Of a stretch of 64,000 nt of DNA, positions 33,273 to 45,722 are shown piece by piece. The translations under genes were made by a program, and so were the position numbers. The DNA is from Cryptomeria japonica (Eukaryota > Streptophyta > Pinopsida > Cupressales > Cupressaceae), in contig NC_081405.1 of assembly GCF_030272615.1 (NCBI RefSeq), positions 312,460,235 through 312,524,234 on the forward strand. Direction: 5' to 3'. The notes below the pieces were generated by a model. That model was given only the letters and a program-made list of their open reading frames with translations. It made no database searches and was not told where the DNA came from. Position 1 is the stretch's first letter; every line of letters starts with the position of its first letter.

Positions 33273-35150
33273 ATGAATGCAAGAGGACTCCCATGTGGTT
33301 GAGACAAAGTTGGAGTTAGAGGCAGGGGAAGAGGTGTTAATTTTGTTCGTGATAATATTTTTAGAGCCTTAAGAAGACAAGTTGAAACCTTACAAGAAGA
33401 TATTAGAAGAGGGTTTGCAATAATAAGAGACCCAGTGAGTGATGAAGAAGATGAGATTTTGGAGAATGTCAGCCAAACAATTGAGCAAAGAGAAGCAACA
33501 GAAGCAGTTGCAAATGACCCATTACTAATTGCATTATCAAGAATAGGGAAAAGACCAAAGATCGATGTTCCTACATTTAGTGGGAATTTAAATCCAAAAG
33601 AATTGGTAGATTGGTTGAATGATATGGAAGAGTATTTTGAGTTTGAGGAAATTGGAGATCCTGATAGAGTGAGGTTTGCTAAAACCAAGCTAAAGGGACA
33701 TGCTTCAATTTGGTGGAGAGAAGTCCAATTAGAAAGAGGAAGAAAAGGAAAAGAAAAAATTACACAGTGGGACAAAATGGTGGAGAAAATGAAGAGATAG
33801 TTCATTCTTGTAGACTATGAATTAGATCTACTCAAGAAGATGCAAGGATTGAAAAAAGGAGCCAAGACAATAAAAGAGTATACAGAGGAGTTTCACAAAA
33901 TCCTCATTAGAACTGGGCATGCAGAAGCAACTAAGGAGAAGGTGGAAAGGTATATTAATGGCTTGAGGCCAAGAATACAAGTGGAAATGACTTTGGTGAG
34001 AGTCCTTACAATGGAAGATGCATTCCAATTTGCATTGAAGATTGAAGAAAGATTAAATAAGAAATTTGAGAACAAGCAAAGAGGAAGAGGTCGAGATGGA
34101 AAGAGAGAAGAAAGATCATATGGAGATTGGGATGAGGATTCAAGCTAGAAAAATCAGAAATTTGAAGAGAATGGCAATAGAGGCTACAATATAACTTGTT
34201 ACGAATGTGGAGAAGATGAACAAAAAGCATATGAATGTCCAAAATGTGGAAACAAAAGAAGAAGAAATGAAGGCAAAGTGAGAGTTGCAAATGTTAATAA
34301 GGATGTTGAATCATCACAATTGGAGGAAGCTGAAAGAGGTGAAGTCCTAGTGACAAGAAGGGCATTGGCGAGTGAAGACAATGTACCTGATCAAAGAAAG
34401 AACCTATTTAGGACAAGATGCAAGTGTCAAGGAAAGGTATGCAATGTTATCATAGATAATGGGAGTACTGATAATCTCGTTTTTGAAGAGATGGTGCAGA
34501 AATTGTAGCTTGAAAGAAGGAGGCATCCGCATCCATATAGGATAGCTTGGTTACAAGATGACGAGAAGGTCTTGGTCAGCAAACAAAGCTTGGTAAAGTT
34601 TAATATTGGAGCATATTATGATGAGATAATGTGTGATATTATGCCTATGAATGCATGTCATGTTTTGTTAGGGAGGCCTTGGCAATTTGATAGGAGAGCA
34701 GTGCATGATGGATGTACCAATGTTTACTCATTGATGAAGGATGGAGTGAAACATAAGTTGAAGCCATTACATGGTGTGATGGAAAAGGTATGTAGAAATG
34801 CAAGGGTTTGTTTAGTAGATGATATAGATGGCCTGAAGTGTGAACATGTTAGTTTTTCTAAAGCTAACCAAGAAGAAGTTGAGATTGAAGTGGTTGATAG
34901 AGAATGGGAAGAACTGATTTTAGGTGGGACGAAGGTTGCAACAAAAGGTATAGTAAAATCATATTTTGATGTGTTCCTTGATGTGAATGAGTGTAAAGAG
35001 ATAGAGGAAATAATTATAACAGTTGATAACTTTGATGAAGTTAAATTTGAAAAGCATAATGAGAAGGTAAATGAAGAAGTTCTTGGTAAATCTTTGGTTG
35101 AGAATAGTAGTAATCAAGGTCCCTTGATGAGTAACCATGAATCCTTTTGA
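33273..35150 (+). pseudogene. gag-protease of the second gag-only element
   Basis: One phase from the ATG at 33273 to 35150, broken only by in-frame stops: TGA 33300, TAG 33798, TAG 34146 and TAG 34506. There is a Retrotrans_gag domain at about 33560-34060 (VDWLNDMEEYFEFEEI, KLKGHASIWWREVQ, TIKEYTEEF). A Gly/Arg-rich tail and a zinc-knuckle remnant follow (CYECGEDEQKAYEC; the His is replaced). The retropepsin-like domain has VIIDNGSTDNLV at the active site (Asp-Asn-Gly in place of D-[ST]-G) and HVLLGRPWQFDRRAVHDG. The 3' part (34770-35150) is Glu/Val-rich without known motif. It resembles chromovirus-type gag-protease but stops before RT. No frameshift is needed, so decay is mild. Confidence 0.8.
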
Positions 35151-35547
35151 ATGAAGAAAATCATATTGCAGCGCTGTTGTGTCTCTTTGAAGACACTAAA
35201 ACAATGGAAATTCATGAAGGAGACACAATGAAAACCAGGGAAAAAGTTACAACAAAAAAGAATCTAATAGAATAAAATTATTTCATTAAAAAGGGAAGTA
35301 CAAATTTGCTTGTTTTATCTACTTTTAATGGAGTATACTGGTGGGAAGAAAACACTAAAAAATTGGATTTCATGAATGATAGAAAAAGAGTGAGGATGAA
35401 AGGGAATAATGGTATGGGGTTACCAAAAGAAATGAATGGGTGGATTCCATTGGACAAAGAGGAGAGATGGATCTAAGACAAGCACATAGTGTACAAATGT
35501 TTCCAACTTTAACTCATGAAACATTTTTTTTTTCTATTGCGGGTTTT

Positions 35548-36297
35548 TGATGCAGGAGCATCTAACCTGCCCGTGCCAAAATAGGAGCATCCTAAAGAGG
35601 GTACAAACATCCATAGATTAATAAATAATTTTATCAATTGTGGAAGCATAGACCATTGCCACATGTTTACCATTTTCCTTTACAAATCCAGGCGTTGTTA
35701 AATACTATCATCCCTTGGTAAGCAATTCAAAAATGACATAGAAGTTTCACCACAAATAGCTGGTGGGAGTTACATTAACTGGGTGCACTAATTCAATGGT
35801 GAATTGGAGGAGGCTAATTAATATCCATAAGAGGCCCAAAATAGGGGAGAGTGGAGTAATGTAAAAGAAGGTGAAGTGTTCAAATTCACAGGAGATGATA
35901 GATTGGAGGGGAAAGAAAAAGGGGGAGAGAAGGGGGGATATGAAACTACTGGAGAAGGATAGAAAATCAGGAAAAAAAAAAGAGCAATTGTCTAAAGGAA
36001 GAAGTTTTGCTGTGTGACAGAGCAAGAGATTTTGTTGTAAAAAAAGAGTGTGTAGGGCAGCTAGTGAAGGGTAGAACTGGGTGCAAATCCAAAGATAGAG
36101 AAAATACATATAGTTATGAATTTTGTTTGAAGGCCATTACAGGCCTGTAATTGTAATGTCATTTGAATATGCATGAATAAAATTATAGTTATTTTAGACC
36201 GATTTTAACGTTGAACCAGAGGCTCCCAATGGTTTTCTTAATGTTGGTGTGTATTGAATTCTAAGCTGCAGATCTGGGTGGGTGTTTCACTGCATCA
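35548..36297 (+). repeat. 3' LTR of the second gag-only element
   Basis: 750 bp, starting TGATGCAGGAGCATCT. No clear polypurine tract precedes it: the upstream bases are T-rich (TTTTTCTATTGCGGGTTTT), which is unusual. It is followed by the CCTAC duplication. Confidence 0.85.
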
Positions 36298-36302
36298 CCT
36301 AC

Positions 36303-36600
36303 TACGTCATGGATTCTCTATATTCAACCAAAAGATAGAAGAGGATTGAGAGTCATAGATCTTTATACTCAAGGTATTTATCTTACAACTAAATGGATTG
36401 TTATGGCCCTAGATGGTTATGCTCCTTCGAAACATCTAGTTTACCATTATATTCAAACTACTACAGTTGGTCACTAATGAGGCTTGTTTAAATAGAAGGA
36501 TAAGCTTCTTCTTGCCCTATATTTCAAAATTCATGGTTTTGCCCCAATCAATTCCATTTGGAGGGCTTGGTAGACTAATTCAAATAAAAATATTATGACA
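36303..36600 (+). pseudogene. LINE-like ORF2 fragment
   Basis: The plus strand reads QPKDRRGLRVIDLYTQGIYL and then TTKWIVMALDG, which matches the post-RT segment of plant LINE ORF2 (PKxxGGLGxxDLxxxNxALLxKWxWRxL). Stops follow soon. It was the target of the second gag-only element. It could continue to about 36700, but identity is lost. Confidence 0.5.
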
Positions 36601-37145
36601 TGACCATTCATTGAGCCATAGCTTATGTTTTGCCTCCTCCATTCAGGGGAACCATATGGTTTAGCTAGACAATGATCCTCTAGATGCTAAGAAAAATCTT
36701 AAAGGTATCTACATCTTTTTAGAAAATGAATTCAAGTTTTTCAAGACTTGTGTGACCTTGTTATATTTGATTGAAAATTGTGGCAACAATGTAAGTCTTA
36801 ATTTAAGCTTTCCCCTTCATACAAGTCTTTAATTCAATAAATCCAGCAATTAGTTACAACCAGATTGTCCTACTCATTGTCCACCTCCTACCACAATAAC
36901 TTCCTTCAAGATTGGAAATGACCCAACAATCAAAACTTTTGTGTCTTTCTTCTTAAAAATATCTATAGACAACTCTTTCCTACAACATCCTTGTCTCCTT
37001 GTCTTATCCTCAAGTGGCATTACAAGTTAATCCATGGCAAATGGAACAAGTTAAACCCCCTTATTTTTGGAATTGTATCTAGCCAACGTTCAAGCTCAAT
37101 TGATTGCTTGGAAATTTTTGCACTTTGAAGTTCCCATTGGTGACT

Positions 37146-37148
<3 letters not shown>
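36601..37148. other. no gene seen; possibly old LINE sequence
   Basis: No ORF or motif that I can support. It follows the LINE-like fragment in orientation and composition. Confidence 0.3.

Positions 37149-37230
<82 letters not shown>
37149..37230. repeat. compound microsatellite (CT)n(CA)n
   Basis: About 15 CT units (37150-37179) run directly into about 26 CA units (37179-37230). The minus-strand Cys/Val frame across it is not a gene. Confidence 0.97.
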
Positions 37231-37233
<3 letters not shown>

Positions 37234-38165
37234 CCTTTTTATGATTAAAAGAGACTATTAAGCACGCTTTCTAGTTCCACCTCCATGCTCAACACTTGTG
37301 GAACTACCTCTTGTCCATGTTCTCCATGCTCTTTTCCCTCAAGTCTGGTCTTGGAAAGTGACTATCTTAGTCTTTCCCCCATCACAATATTATCATGCAG
37401 ACCTTAAGGCACATTATCCTTGAAGCTTTCACTACTTGGCTACATTCTCTCACACTTTCTATACTATAAAAATGGAAGCCTTGAATCATTGTGTGAATCA
37501 CTCCACCTAGCTCATGCTTTGTAATATTTTCTCTAGACCAACCTTGAGCTTAAATACACCCTAGCTATTTTGCAAGCACAGTTCACTAGTTTTGAGCTAA
37601 ATACTAAAGGTGGCGACTTCAAATCTATTTATAATATTGATTATTCACTTGAGAATATTTTAATATAACAAGTGTTGGTGGGCAGATTCAATTCTAGGAC
37701 ATTTTGAGGTTTTTGCCACATACTTGTTGGTGTGGTTTCTTTTGCTAAAGGATTTGATGGTTTGGGTAGACTTGCCTTTCTGTAGGCTTTTATAGAGTAT
37801 GGAGATATTGTAGCTTAGATCCTACAGAGGAGTGATATGGTGCTCATGTCATTTTATGTTGTGGTTTTCTATTGCAAATATCACAACATTGTGTGTAGAT
37901 ACCGCTCTTGTTGTTAAGCTTATGTTTAGTAGGCAAGTTGATTGTTCCACCCTCCCCTTTGAATTTTGTTGTGTATTTCTACTAGATAATCTCTTTTGTT
38001 CTGTTTTGATATTGACAACTAAACAAAACTCTTTATATTCTTTGTGACAAGTCTTTATAATCTTTTGTAACTTGTCCATTCAATTAAAAAAATATTAATT
38101 ATGTAATTTAAAACTTAAATATTTATAACTATCTAACGATTTAATTAAATATTTTTAATTATATT
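37231..38165. other. AT-rich stretch, no gene seen
   Basis: Only short frames (for example 37832-38047) without known domains. It may contain old LINE sequence. The last bases (38166-38181) form the left target duplication of the SINE. Confidence 0.35.
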
Positions 38166-38181
38166 AAATGTAATTTTTCCC

Positions 38182-38453
38182 GTCCAAGGGGTTGAGCTTA
38201 ACTGGTTAAAACACTGGGTTCTCACTGTGGAGACCCAAGTTCAATTCCCAATAGGGACATCTGAAGTGGAATTCTATGTTGTGACTCTTGGCCTTCCATA
38301 GGATGGGGAAGGTCTTGGGGTCAATCTAATCAAACATAATAATAATAATTCAAAGATATGTAATGGGGATGGGGCCCCCTACTATGTATCCACTGGTTCA
38401 TAGCTCTAGTCAAAAGCTATTTAGGCTTCGGCCAATTACCGATCAAAAAAAAA
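38182..38453 (+). mobile_element. tRNA-derived SINE
   Basis: 272 bp with an internal RNA polymerase III promoter: box A-like GAGCTTAACTGG (38194-38205) and box B-like AGTTCAATTCCC (38238-38249). It ends in an A-run (38445-38453). It is flanked by the 16-bp duplication AAATGTAATTTTTCCC (38166-38181 and 38454-38469). The long perfect duplication and A-tail show insertion by LINE machinery. The head resembles a plant tRNA 5' half; I did not assign the tRNA. Confidence 0.92.
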
Positions 38454-38603
38454 AAATGTAATTTTTCCCATAGATAAAAAGAACTTTATAGCCTACATTC
38501 TAATCAACCTTATGATAAAGGGTTATTACTTTAAACTAAAATAAAATTATAGATTCACTAGCATCTTCACAAACAAAAGAATTTTCAGAGTAAGGGAAAT
38601 AGC

Positions 38604-40018
38604 ATGGGCAGAGAAGGAGCTCCATCGATGTCTGGCAGGGCTCCCCCTTTGCAAGAAAGTCAATGGCAGGTGGTGAAAAGCAGACACGACATGAGAGAAG
38701 AAAGAAGGGCTAGGGCATCCCAAGATATAGCTCATATCTGGGTAATGCCCATTACTTCACAAATTCCGCCTTTCGCCACATAAGCAAATAGGATCCCATT
38801 GGGGTCAAAACCAAATATGGGGTTGCAGATAAACAACAAGCACCATGAATTGCGACCATCTTTTGCGAAGGGTTTATTAAAACCTGCCAAGGTCAAGGAG
38901 TCTACACAGTATAAACAAAGCAAATGTACAGAATGGGAAATAAGAAAATCAATGGTAAAACCCGTAAACAGAAAGGAAGTGCCAAAAACTAGAAACCCGA
39001 ATGTAGAGCATATTAATATCTCGGCTCTGGATGCCGCCACGGAGTTAAGAAATTATTGTGTGAAGCATGGGCTATTCGCGAAATGGGAAGGCACTGGTCA
39101 AACCCCCCAAAAGATAGAAAATTGGTGGAGGAACGAGTTTCACGGCCAGGTAAGTATTACAACCCTAGGTAACAATTTTATCTATATTGAATGTTATAAT
39201 GAATCGCTAAAATCTAGATTATTGATTGGAGATTATGTATTTTACAAAGGGTTAAACTTCAAATTCTTAGACTGGAGACCTAAATTTGATGAAAATAAAT
39301 ATGCTTTCAACACATCATCGAAATGGATATTGATACGCAGTCTCCCTGTAGAGTTAATGCATGTGAAAATTCTTATGGACATTGGAAATAAATTAGGCAA
39401 ATTTATTAGCCTTGAGAGGAATTGGTCGAACAGATCTGACATCAAAATTTTAATAGAAGTAAGAACATTAAGAAATTAAAAAATTTATCCATCAACACAG
39501 TTGACGACATGTATAACATAACCCCTGAATGGTTCTCTGGGGAGGTTTATGAGGATTTATACTGCTACGACAATATAAACCCTAGAAGTCAAAAACCCCA
39601 AACCAGGATAACAACAAAACAAAAATAGGATAACATGATTAAAATTCAGTTTAACGAAGACATTGGTGGTTTCACCATTTCAGAAGTTGAAAAGGGGAAA
39701 AAACAAGGATCAATTGCCAATATCCACAATGGCAATAGTCCAGACAACACAAAAATCATCATGAAAAACCCTAAGGATGGGAGTAAGGAAAGGATCCAGA
39801 AGGAATTAGATAATGCTATAAACAGTATAATGGAAAATTTTGCAAAGGAATTAGTAGAAGAAAATTATAATGAAGGACAAGATGGAAGGTCAACAAGAAT
39901 CACTAAACCTATTAAAGGAGGTGAGCAGATTGTTGCTAACCCTCAAGAAGATGGAAATTTGATTGATCAGGAGGAGATGGTTCCTGAGACACAGACATGG
40001 ACAATCTATCCCCTGTAG
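38604..40018 (+). pseudogene. LINE ORF1 (DUF4283-like RNA-binding protein)
   Basis: ATG at 38604. An in-frame TAA is at 38781-38783, then 38799-39479 is open. A one-base shift near 39460-39466 moves the reading to the frame that ends at 40018, with a TAG near 39627. The centre has the DUF4283 pattern: WWRNEFHGQVSITTLGNNFI, WILIRSLPVELMHVKIL, IGNKLGKFISLERN and then ITPEWFSGEVYEDLYCYDN. ORF1 proteins of plant L1 elements bind element RNA. The C-terminal part is Lys/Glu-rich. It overlaps the start of the ORF2 leader frame at 39997. Confidence 0.75.
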
Positions 40019-42827
40019 TGAAAGGAATGAATGAAGAAGAGGAAAGAAACTTCATAATTAAGGAACTGCTTAACATAGAAGAGGAAGGAAGGGGTATGGA
40101 GGATAATGCTAATATGGAAGACATGCTCAATAGGGGCATTCTCCAGATAGAAGGGAACAAAGGTAACTCGGACTGTGGTAAGTATAATGGCAACAGGAGA
40201 GGTAGGAAGTCTTTTTTAGACAAAATGAAAAGGGACTGGGAAGCAGAGGGACAGACCAAAATAACAACCCTCTTTGGTTGGGAAAGGAAACCACCATCCC
40301 CCAGGATGGAATAAAGGTACTAACATGGAATGTAAGGGGCCTAGGAGCCCCTAATAAAAAGCGCTTAGTAAAGCGCAGCTTAAGAAAAACAGATATGGAT
40401 ATAGTCATGATGCAAGAAACCAAACTAAAAAAAGAGGACATGGCCATGTTCTGCCATAACCTCTACCAATGGCAGATAGAAACAGTAGAATCAGAGGGAG
40501 CATCAGGGGGGCTGGCAGTACTATGGAAGAAGAAAACTATAGACTTCACATGCTATGAAAAAAGGCAAAACTGGATGGCTAGCAAAATAAGTATACTGGA
40601 CAAGAATATGGAATTCACAATCGTGAATGTCTATGGCCCAATACCTTCAGATAAGAAGAAGATAGTTTGGCAAGAAATAGAACACTTCATAATAAATCAA
40701 AAGGCACAACATTATATCATAGGAGGAGATTTTAACACCATTCTGCACCAAGCAGACAAGCATGGGGGAATAAGGACATTAAGGCAGCCCCAAAAAGACT
40801 TTATAGAGTGGGTAAATAACAACTACCTATTGGAAATCAAAATAGACAAAGGAACACACACATGGAATAACAGGAGAACTGGGTTTTCCAACATCGCTGA
40901 AACACTAGATAGATTCTTCTTCAAAGGTGACCTAATCTCCTTCAAAACCGAGATGAAGGCTTCAGTACTTCCATGGTCAGGTTCAGATCATTATCTAGTA
41001 CTGTTAGAACTGATTGGAGAAAAAAGAACTTTTGGAAGACCATTCAAATTTGAATTCATGTGGTTTAAGCATGAGGATTTTTTCCCTAATATGCAAAAGT
41101 GGTGGTCTGAAGGGGATTTTCATGGATCCAAAATGTTCTGCCTAAACTCAAAGCTAAAACAAATCAAACACAAATTGCTAAATTGGAATAAGGAAAGGTT
41201 TAGGAACATTTTCGAAGAAAAATTAAGAATAGAGGAGTTAATGGAAAAAGTGAATATAGAAGTAATGCAGCATGGAATGAACCAAGACTCATATGAAACA
41301 GAGAGGAAATTGCTAAGGGAATATGAAGATATTTTGGCCAAGGAGGAGATATATTGGAAACAAAAATCTAGAGAAACATGGCTAAAGGATGGGGACAAAA
41401 ACACAAAGTTTTTCCATAATAGTGTTAAATTGAGGAGAGCGGCGAACAACATTAAACAGATCACTAATGAGGCAGGCCAAAACATCAAAGAATATAATAG
41501 GATTGCAGAAGAGGCAATCCAATACTTCAAAAATTTACTCAATAATTGGGAATATTCTAATCTTACAAATAATCAAGAATTACTAAAGAATATACCCAAG
41601 CTAGTCTCAAGAGAGGATAACAAGATGTTGAATGCCAAAATCTCAAGGGAAGAAGTAAAAAGTGCTTTACTACAATTTTCAGGGGATAAGGCCCCTGGTC
41701 TAGATGGATTCCCAGTGGGTTTCTACCAAAAATGTTGGCATATTATAGGGAATGAAGTATCAGATGTGTTAGAATCAGCTAGAAATGCGGGGAACTTCCT
41801 GAAAGAAATAAATAACACCTTCTTAGCATTAATCCCTAAGAAAGAAAATCCAACAAAATGGGAAGAATTCAGGCCCATCTCTCTATGCAATATGACATAT
41901 AAACTACTTACCAAAGTCATGGCAAACAGACTAAAAAAGATTCTTCCAACCATCATCTCAGAAGAACAAACAGGCTTTGTTCCTAACAGGTCGATTTTAG
42001 ATGGAATAATCATAGTTCAGGGAGCTATTCATTCCATTCAAACTCAGGGACAACCAAACATGATAATAAAACTAGACATTAGGAAAGCTTATGACAAAGT
42101 GGACTGGTATTTCTTGTGTAGTTGCATGAAAGCCTTTGGTTTCAATAAACAATGGATAAATTGGGTCTATAAGTGTATAGCAAGCCCCAGGTATTCAGTG
42201 TTAATAAATGGGAAACCAGAAGGATTCTTTGAAGCAACAAGGGGCTTAAGATAGGGAGATCCATTGTCACCCTTTCTATTCATTATAATGTCTGGAGCCT
42301 TAGGAAGAGCATTTAGTTCAGCAAGAAAGGATGGAAAGATACAAGGAGTGCAAATAACAGGAGGGGTAGAACCATGCACACACCAACAATTTGTAGATGA
42401 CACAATGATACTGGAACAAGGAAAATTACAAGAAGCCAAAGAAATAAAGAAAATTTTGCTATCTTATGGGAAGGCATCTGGAGAATTAATCAATGATGAG
42501 AAATCAGAAATTTTTTGCTTTAATATGTCAACACAAGAAGAAAACAAAATTGCTAAATGGTTAGGATACAAAATTGGTCAATTGCCATGTACATATTTAG
42601 GAATACCCATAGACAAAGGCACAAGGTCCAGCAAACTATGGGAACATCTCACTGAGAAACTCAGGAAAAAGTTATCATCCTGGAAAAGTCTATGGTTGAC
42701 TGGAGCAGGTAGATTAACCTTGATTAAATTAGTCCTAGCAGCAATGCCCACTCATCTATTATCCTGCATACCTTTATTAGTAGAAGTAGATAAGAATTTA
42801 TCCCAAATAATCAAGAAATTCTACTAG
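39997..42827 (+). pseudogene. LINE ORF2, endonuclease and reverse transcriptase part
   Basis: The N-terminal leader frame is 39997-40314; the endonuclease-RT frame is open from 40278 to 42254, so one shift lies between. Endonuclease motifs: LTWNVRGLGAPNKK, MMQETKL, NVYGP, GGDFNTI, and SGSDHYLVL (catalytic His). RT motifs: KWEEFRPISLCN, EEQTGFVPNRSILDG, KLDIRKAYDKVDW, then GLR followed by TAG (42252-42254) exactly where L1 elements have Gln in RQGDPLSP. The frame resumes with GDPLSPFLF and reaches the catalytic FVDD at about 42390-42401. A TAG at 42825-42827 replaces the Trp of the FWxG motif. The protein nicks target DNA and copies the LINE RNA there. Confidence 0.92.
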
Positions 42828-44524
42828 CAAGGCACATAAGATAAAAACAAAATAAAATTAATATCTTGGGACAAAGTATGCAGAGAAAAATGTGATGGGG
42901 GCACAGGCGTTAGGAAACTCATATGGCAGAATCGAGCATTAGGGGCAAAGTTAGTCTGGAGGACATACACATCTTATAACGCGAAGTGGGCCAGAATACT
43001 TAGAAATAAGTATCTAACAAACAATCAAAAGGAGGCAATATTTAGGGAAAAAGAGATACTTAAAGGATCCAGAATATGGAACTTCATGAAGGAATGTCGC
43101 CCACCTATAACTAAGTATCTGGTTTGGGACATTCATAACGGGGAGTTAGCCATGTTCTGGGAAGACTCTTGGGGGGATCAACCTCCATTAGACGAATTAA
43201 CAGACACCTCAAAAATCAAATCTCAAATAAAGGAAATTTGGTGTACTATGTAAAGGATTATATAATTCCTGAACCAACCTCAGCAATGGGATGGAAATGG
43301 AGAAACATGAGACCATACATGTCGGAAAATAAATTTCAGGAAATTCAAAAAATATTGAATAGCAGATTAATTACCTTTAGGCAGGGGGAAGATAAACTGA
43401 TTTGGTCAAGATCCAATGATGGACAATACAACTACAGAGATGGCTTCCGAGCCTTATATAGCAGAGTGAAAGTGAATAAAGACTACATTCCAAATAAACT
43501 TTGTTGGGACAAATTTTGTCTTCTGAAAGCAAGCTTCTTTGCTTGGGCAACTATACAAGGAAAAGTCCTTACGACTGAACAATTCAAACGAAGGGGATAT
43601 GAAGGACCTTTAATCTGCTTCCTATGCAAGGAGGATGAGGAAACAAGTGACCATATTTTTACAACCTGTAAGTACACACAAAAATGTTGGTATTGGTTAA
43701 TGGCACAACTTGGATGGTCAAGCGTGATAAGCTCGTCCTTAATGATATGGTTCACTCACTGACCGATTATCAAGAAAAATAGTCTTTTTCACAACCTATG
43801 GATTTGTAGCCCAGCTATAGTAATATGGGAGATTTGGAAAGAAAGAAATAGAAGAGTATTCCAGGAAGTGGGGATGCCAGCAGAAAAACTCATAACAAAG
43901 ATAGAAGCCTCTATAACCGAAATTTCAAATAACAAAAATATGAACATACCATTAAACGACAAAACGTTCACAGACTGGGATAACTTTATCAGAAAACAAT
44001 GGAATGGAATTAAGATCCCTCCCTTCACCGGGAAAGAGGAAACAAACAAAGCCGAGATAAGGAAAAATTGTAAATGGCAGACCCCAAAACAAGGGTGGTT
44101 CAAATTAAACTTCGATGTAGCTTCTAGAGGAAATCCAGGAGCAGCAGGGGTAGGATGTATAATACATACAGATAGTGGAAAGTGTTTAGCATCAAAATCC
44201 ATCCATCTAGGACAAAACACCAATAATATTGCTGAGCTATTAGGCCTTATAGAAGGGTTGAATTTATGCAAAAAACTAAAAATACCTAAATTGGAGATAG
44301 AAGGTGACTCAACAATCATAATAAATGCACTCAGAACAAAAGGAATGCCAAACTGGAAATTGAAAGGCATTCTAGATAGAGCCCTGGAATTATTAAAGAA
44401 TTTCACTAACTATACTATAAACCATATCTTTAGAGAAGCGAATTCATTGGCCGATGCGTTAGCTAATCTAGGGGCAGATGGTATCAACGATACTCAGATC
44501 AACACCCTGGATATAATGGGATAA
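42828..44524 (+). pseudogene. LINE ORF2 C-terminal part: zinc-binding region and RNase H
   Basis: Reading continues from 42828 in the ORF2 frame to about 43247 and then shifts to the frame open at 43169-43762. That frame has a zf-RVT-like motif (ICFLCKEDEETSDHIFTTC). After TGA at 43760-43762, the same frame (43868-44524) carries an RNase H domain: FDVASRGNPGAAGVG, NNIAELLGLIEGL, LEIEGDSTIIINAL and REANSLADALANLG. The D-E-D-D catalytic residues are all present. RNase H downstream of RT is typical of one branch of plant L1 elements. Confidence 0.85.
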
Positions 44525-44800
44525 CTGTCTTAGGATAATATGGATAGACCTGAAAGGAATAAACACTAAAGAAATGTAGAATTGAAGAGATATATGGATA
44601 CATTTGCCTGCACAATTTATAGTATGCTTGGTTATATAAAGTTGGTGTTTCCCATTTTTCTTAGCAACCCAAGAAATAATGGATACTGTCATTAGGCTCA
44701 GAAGTGAAAAAAGACAAATGGCTTTCTGTGGAGAGATTTCCAAAAAATGGCTAAACTAGGTAATTCTCTTTCCCCATGAAATCGTCATATAGTACAAAAG

Positions 44801-45013
44801 GTGTTGGGGGAGGATTACATTTGTAATGAGGACAAAACAAGGGCAAACAACGATATGCCCGCAAGGTTTCTTGCAGTAGTCATGCATTTTGAAAACAACA
44901 AGGACATTGTGAGGAATCTGTGTAGAAACGTTTTCAGGTCATCCATCTTAGGGGAACTGGACAGGGTGCTTTATAATATAGATGCTAATCTTACAATCCC
45001 GCGACCTCGATAA
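44801..45013 (+). other. small unassigned frame in the LINE 3' region
   Basis: About 70 codons with balanced composition (VVMHFENNKDIVRNLCRNVF and so on), ending TAA at 45011. Its first codon is not ATG (the first ATG is at 44855), so its start is uncertain. It could be a former accessory ORF of the LINE or chance. Confidence 0.25.
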
Positions 45014-45357
45014 TATGACATTCTGTTATGGGAATCAAGGCCGGTACCCAGGTTTCCCATTCTAATCCGCGGGGAGGGAGATAGATTCAGGGCTCGATAA
45101 GAGGAGATCAAGAGAAGTGTGGATTTTCTGTGTTATTTAATGCAGGTGAAACCTCCCCTTAAATAGGGCTGGTTTGAAGACTACTTGGCAGCAGAATAAG
45201 TCACTGTGAACGCAGAACCGGTTAGCCCCGAGAATATAGGCTAAGGATGTTCATAGTATAGTGCTCATATTTTCAGTTAGGGTTTCTCTGTATATATATA
45301 ATAGGGATATGCTGAACCTTATTATTGGAGATAATCTTTTGGTCTTTCTTTCTTTGC

Positions 45358-45722
45358 TTCAAGATACATATATATAGAATAATTATAAATATAGATATGC
45401 ATATATATTTATATAATCTTGGCAAGAGAAAGGGATGGAAGAATGGACTTATAGGAGGGAACATGTCTTTAATCTATGTGGCTATGTTCATTTCATACAC
45501 AAAGAAAGATTATATACAGGAATACATAGCTACATATAAATATAATCAGATGTTTCTGTAGCAAGATATAGTTATATAGAACGATTATAAATCCTAATAA
45601 AAGAAAGGGATAGAAAAATGGACTTTTAGAAGGTAATACATCTTTGATATATCTGGTTATGTTCATATCATTTGCAAAGATAGAATACATGCAGGAATGC
45701 ATAGCTACACATAAATATAATC
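45358..45722. repeat. tandem duplication of about 180 bp in the LINE 3' region
   Basis: 45358-45549 and 45561-45722 share, in order, AAGATA-ATATAGAA, ATTATAAAT, GAGAAAGGGAT/AGAAAGGGAT, AATGGACTT, TATGTTCAT and ATAGCTACA-ATAAATATAATC, with moderate divergence. Confidence 0.7.

Larger units (their letters stand above)
32425..36297 (+). mobile_element. second gag-only LTR retrotransposon, 3.9 kb
   Basis: LTRs at 32425-33180 and 35548-36297 share almost all of their sequence and end TACATCA/TGCATCA. They are flanked by CCTAC (32420-32424 and 36298-36302). A primer-binding site TGGTATCAGAGC, complementary to initiator tRNA-Met, is at 33182-33193. Inside is one gag-protease frame and no RT or integrase. 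The family differs from the element at 15395: different LTR, primer site, gag and protease. The start base pair of the 5' LTR is TA instead of TG. The insertion target is LINE-like (36303-36600). It is inactive because the frame has four stops. Confidence 0.88.

Noticed and set aside
37020-37229. Cys/Val frame on the minus strand
   Set aside because: It is the translated (CA)n(CT)n microsatellite.
36303-38165. Full LINE including the 37-38 kb stretch
   Set aside because: Only 36303-36600 has supportable LINE similarity; the rest could not be read as a protein.
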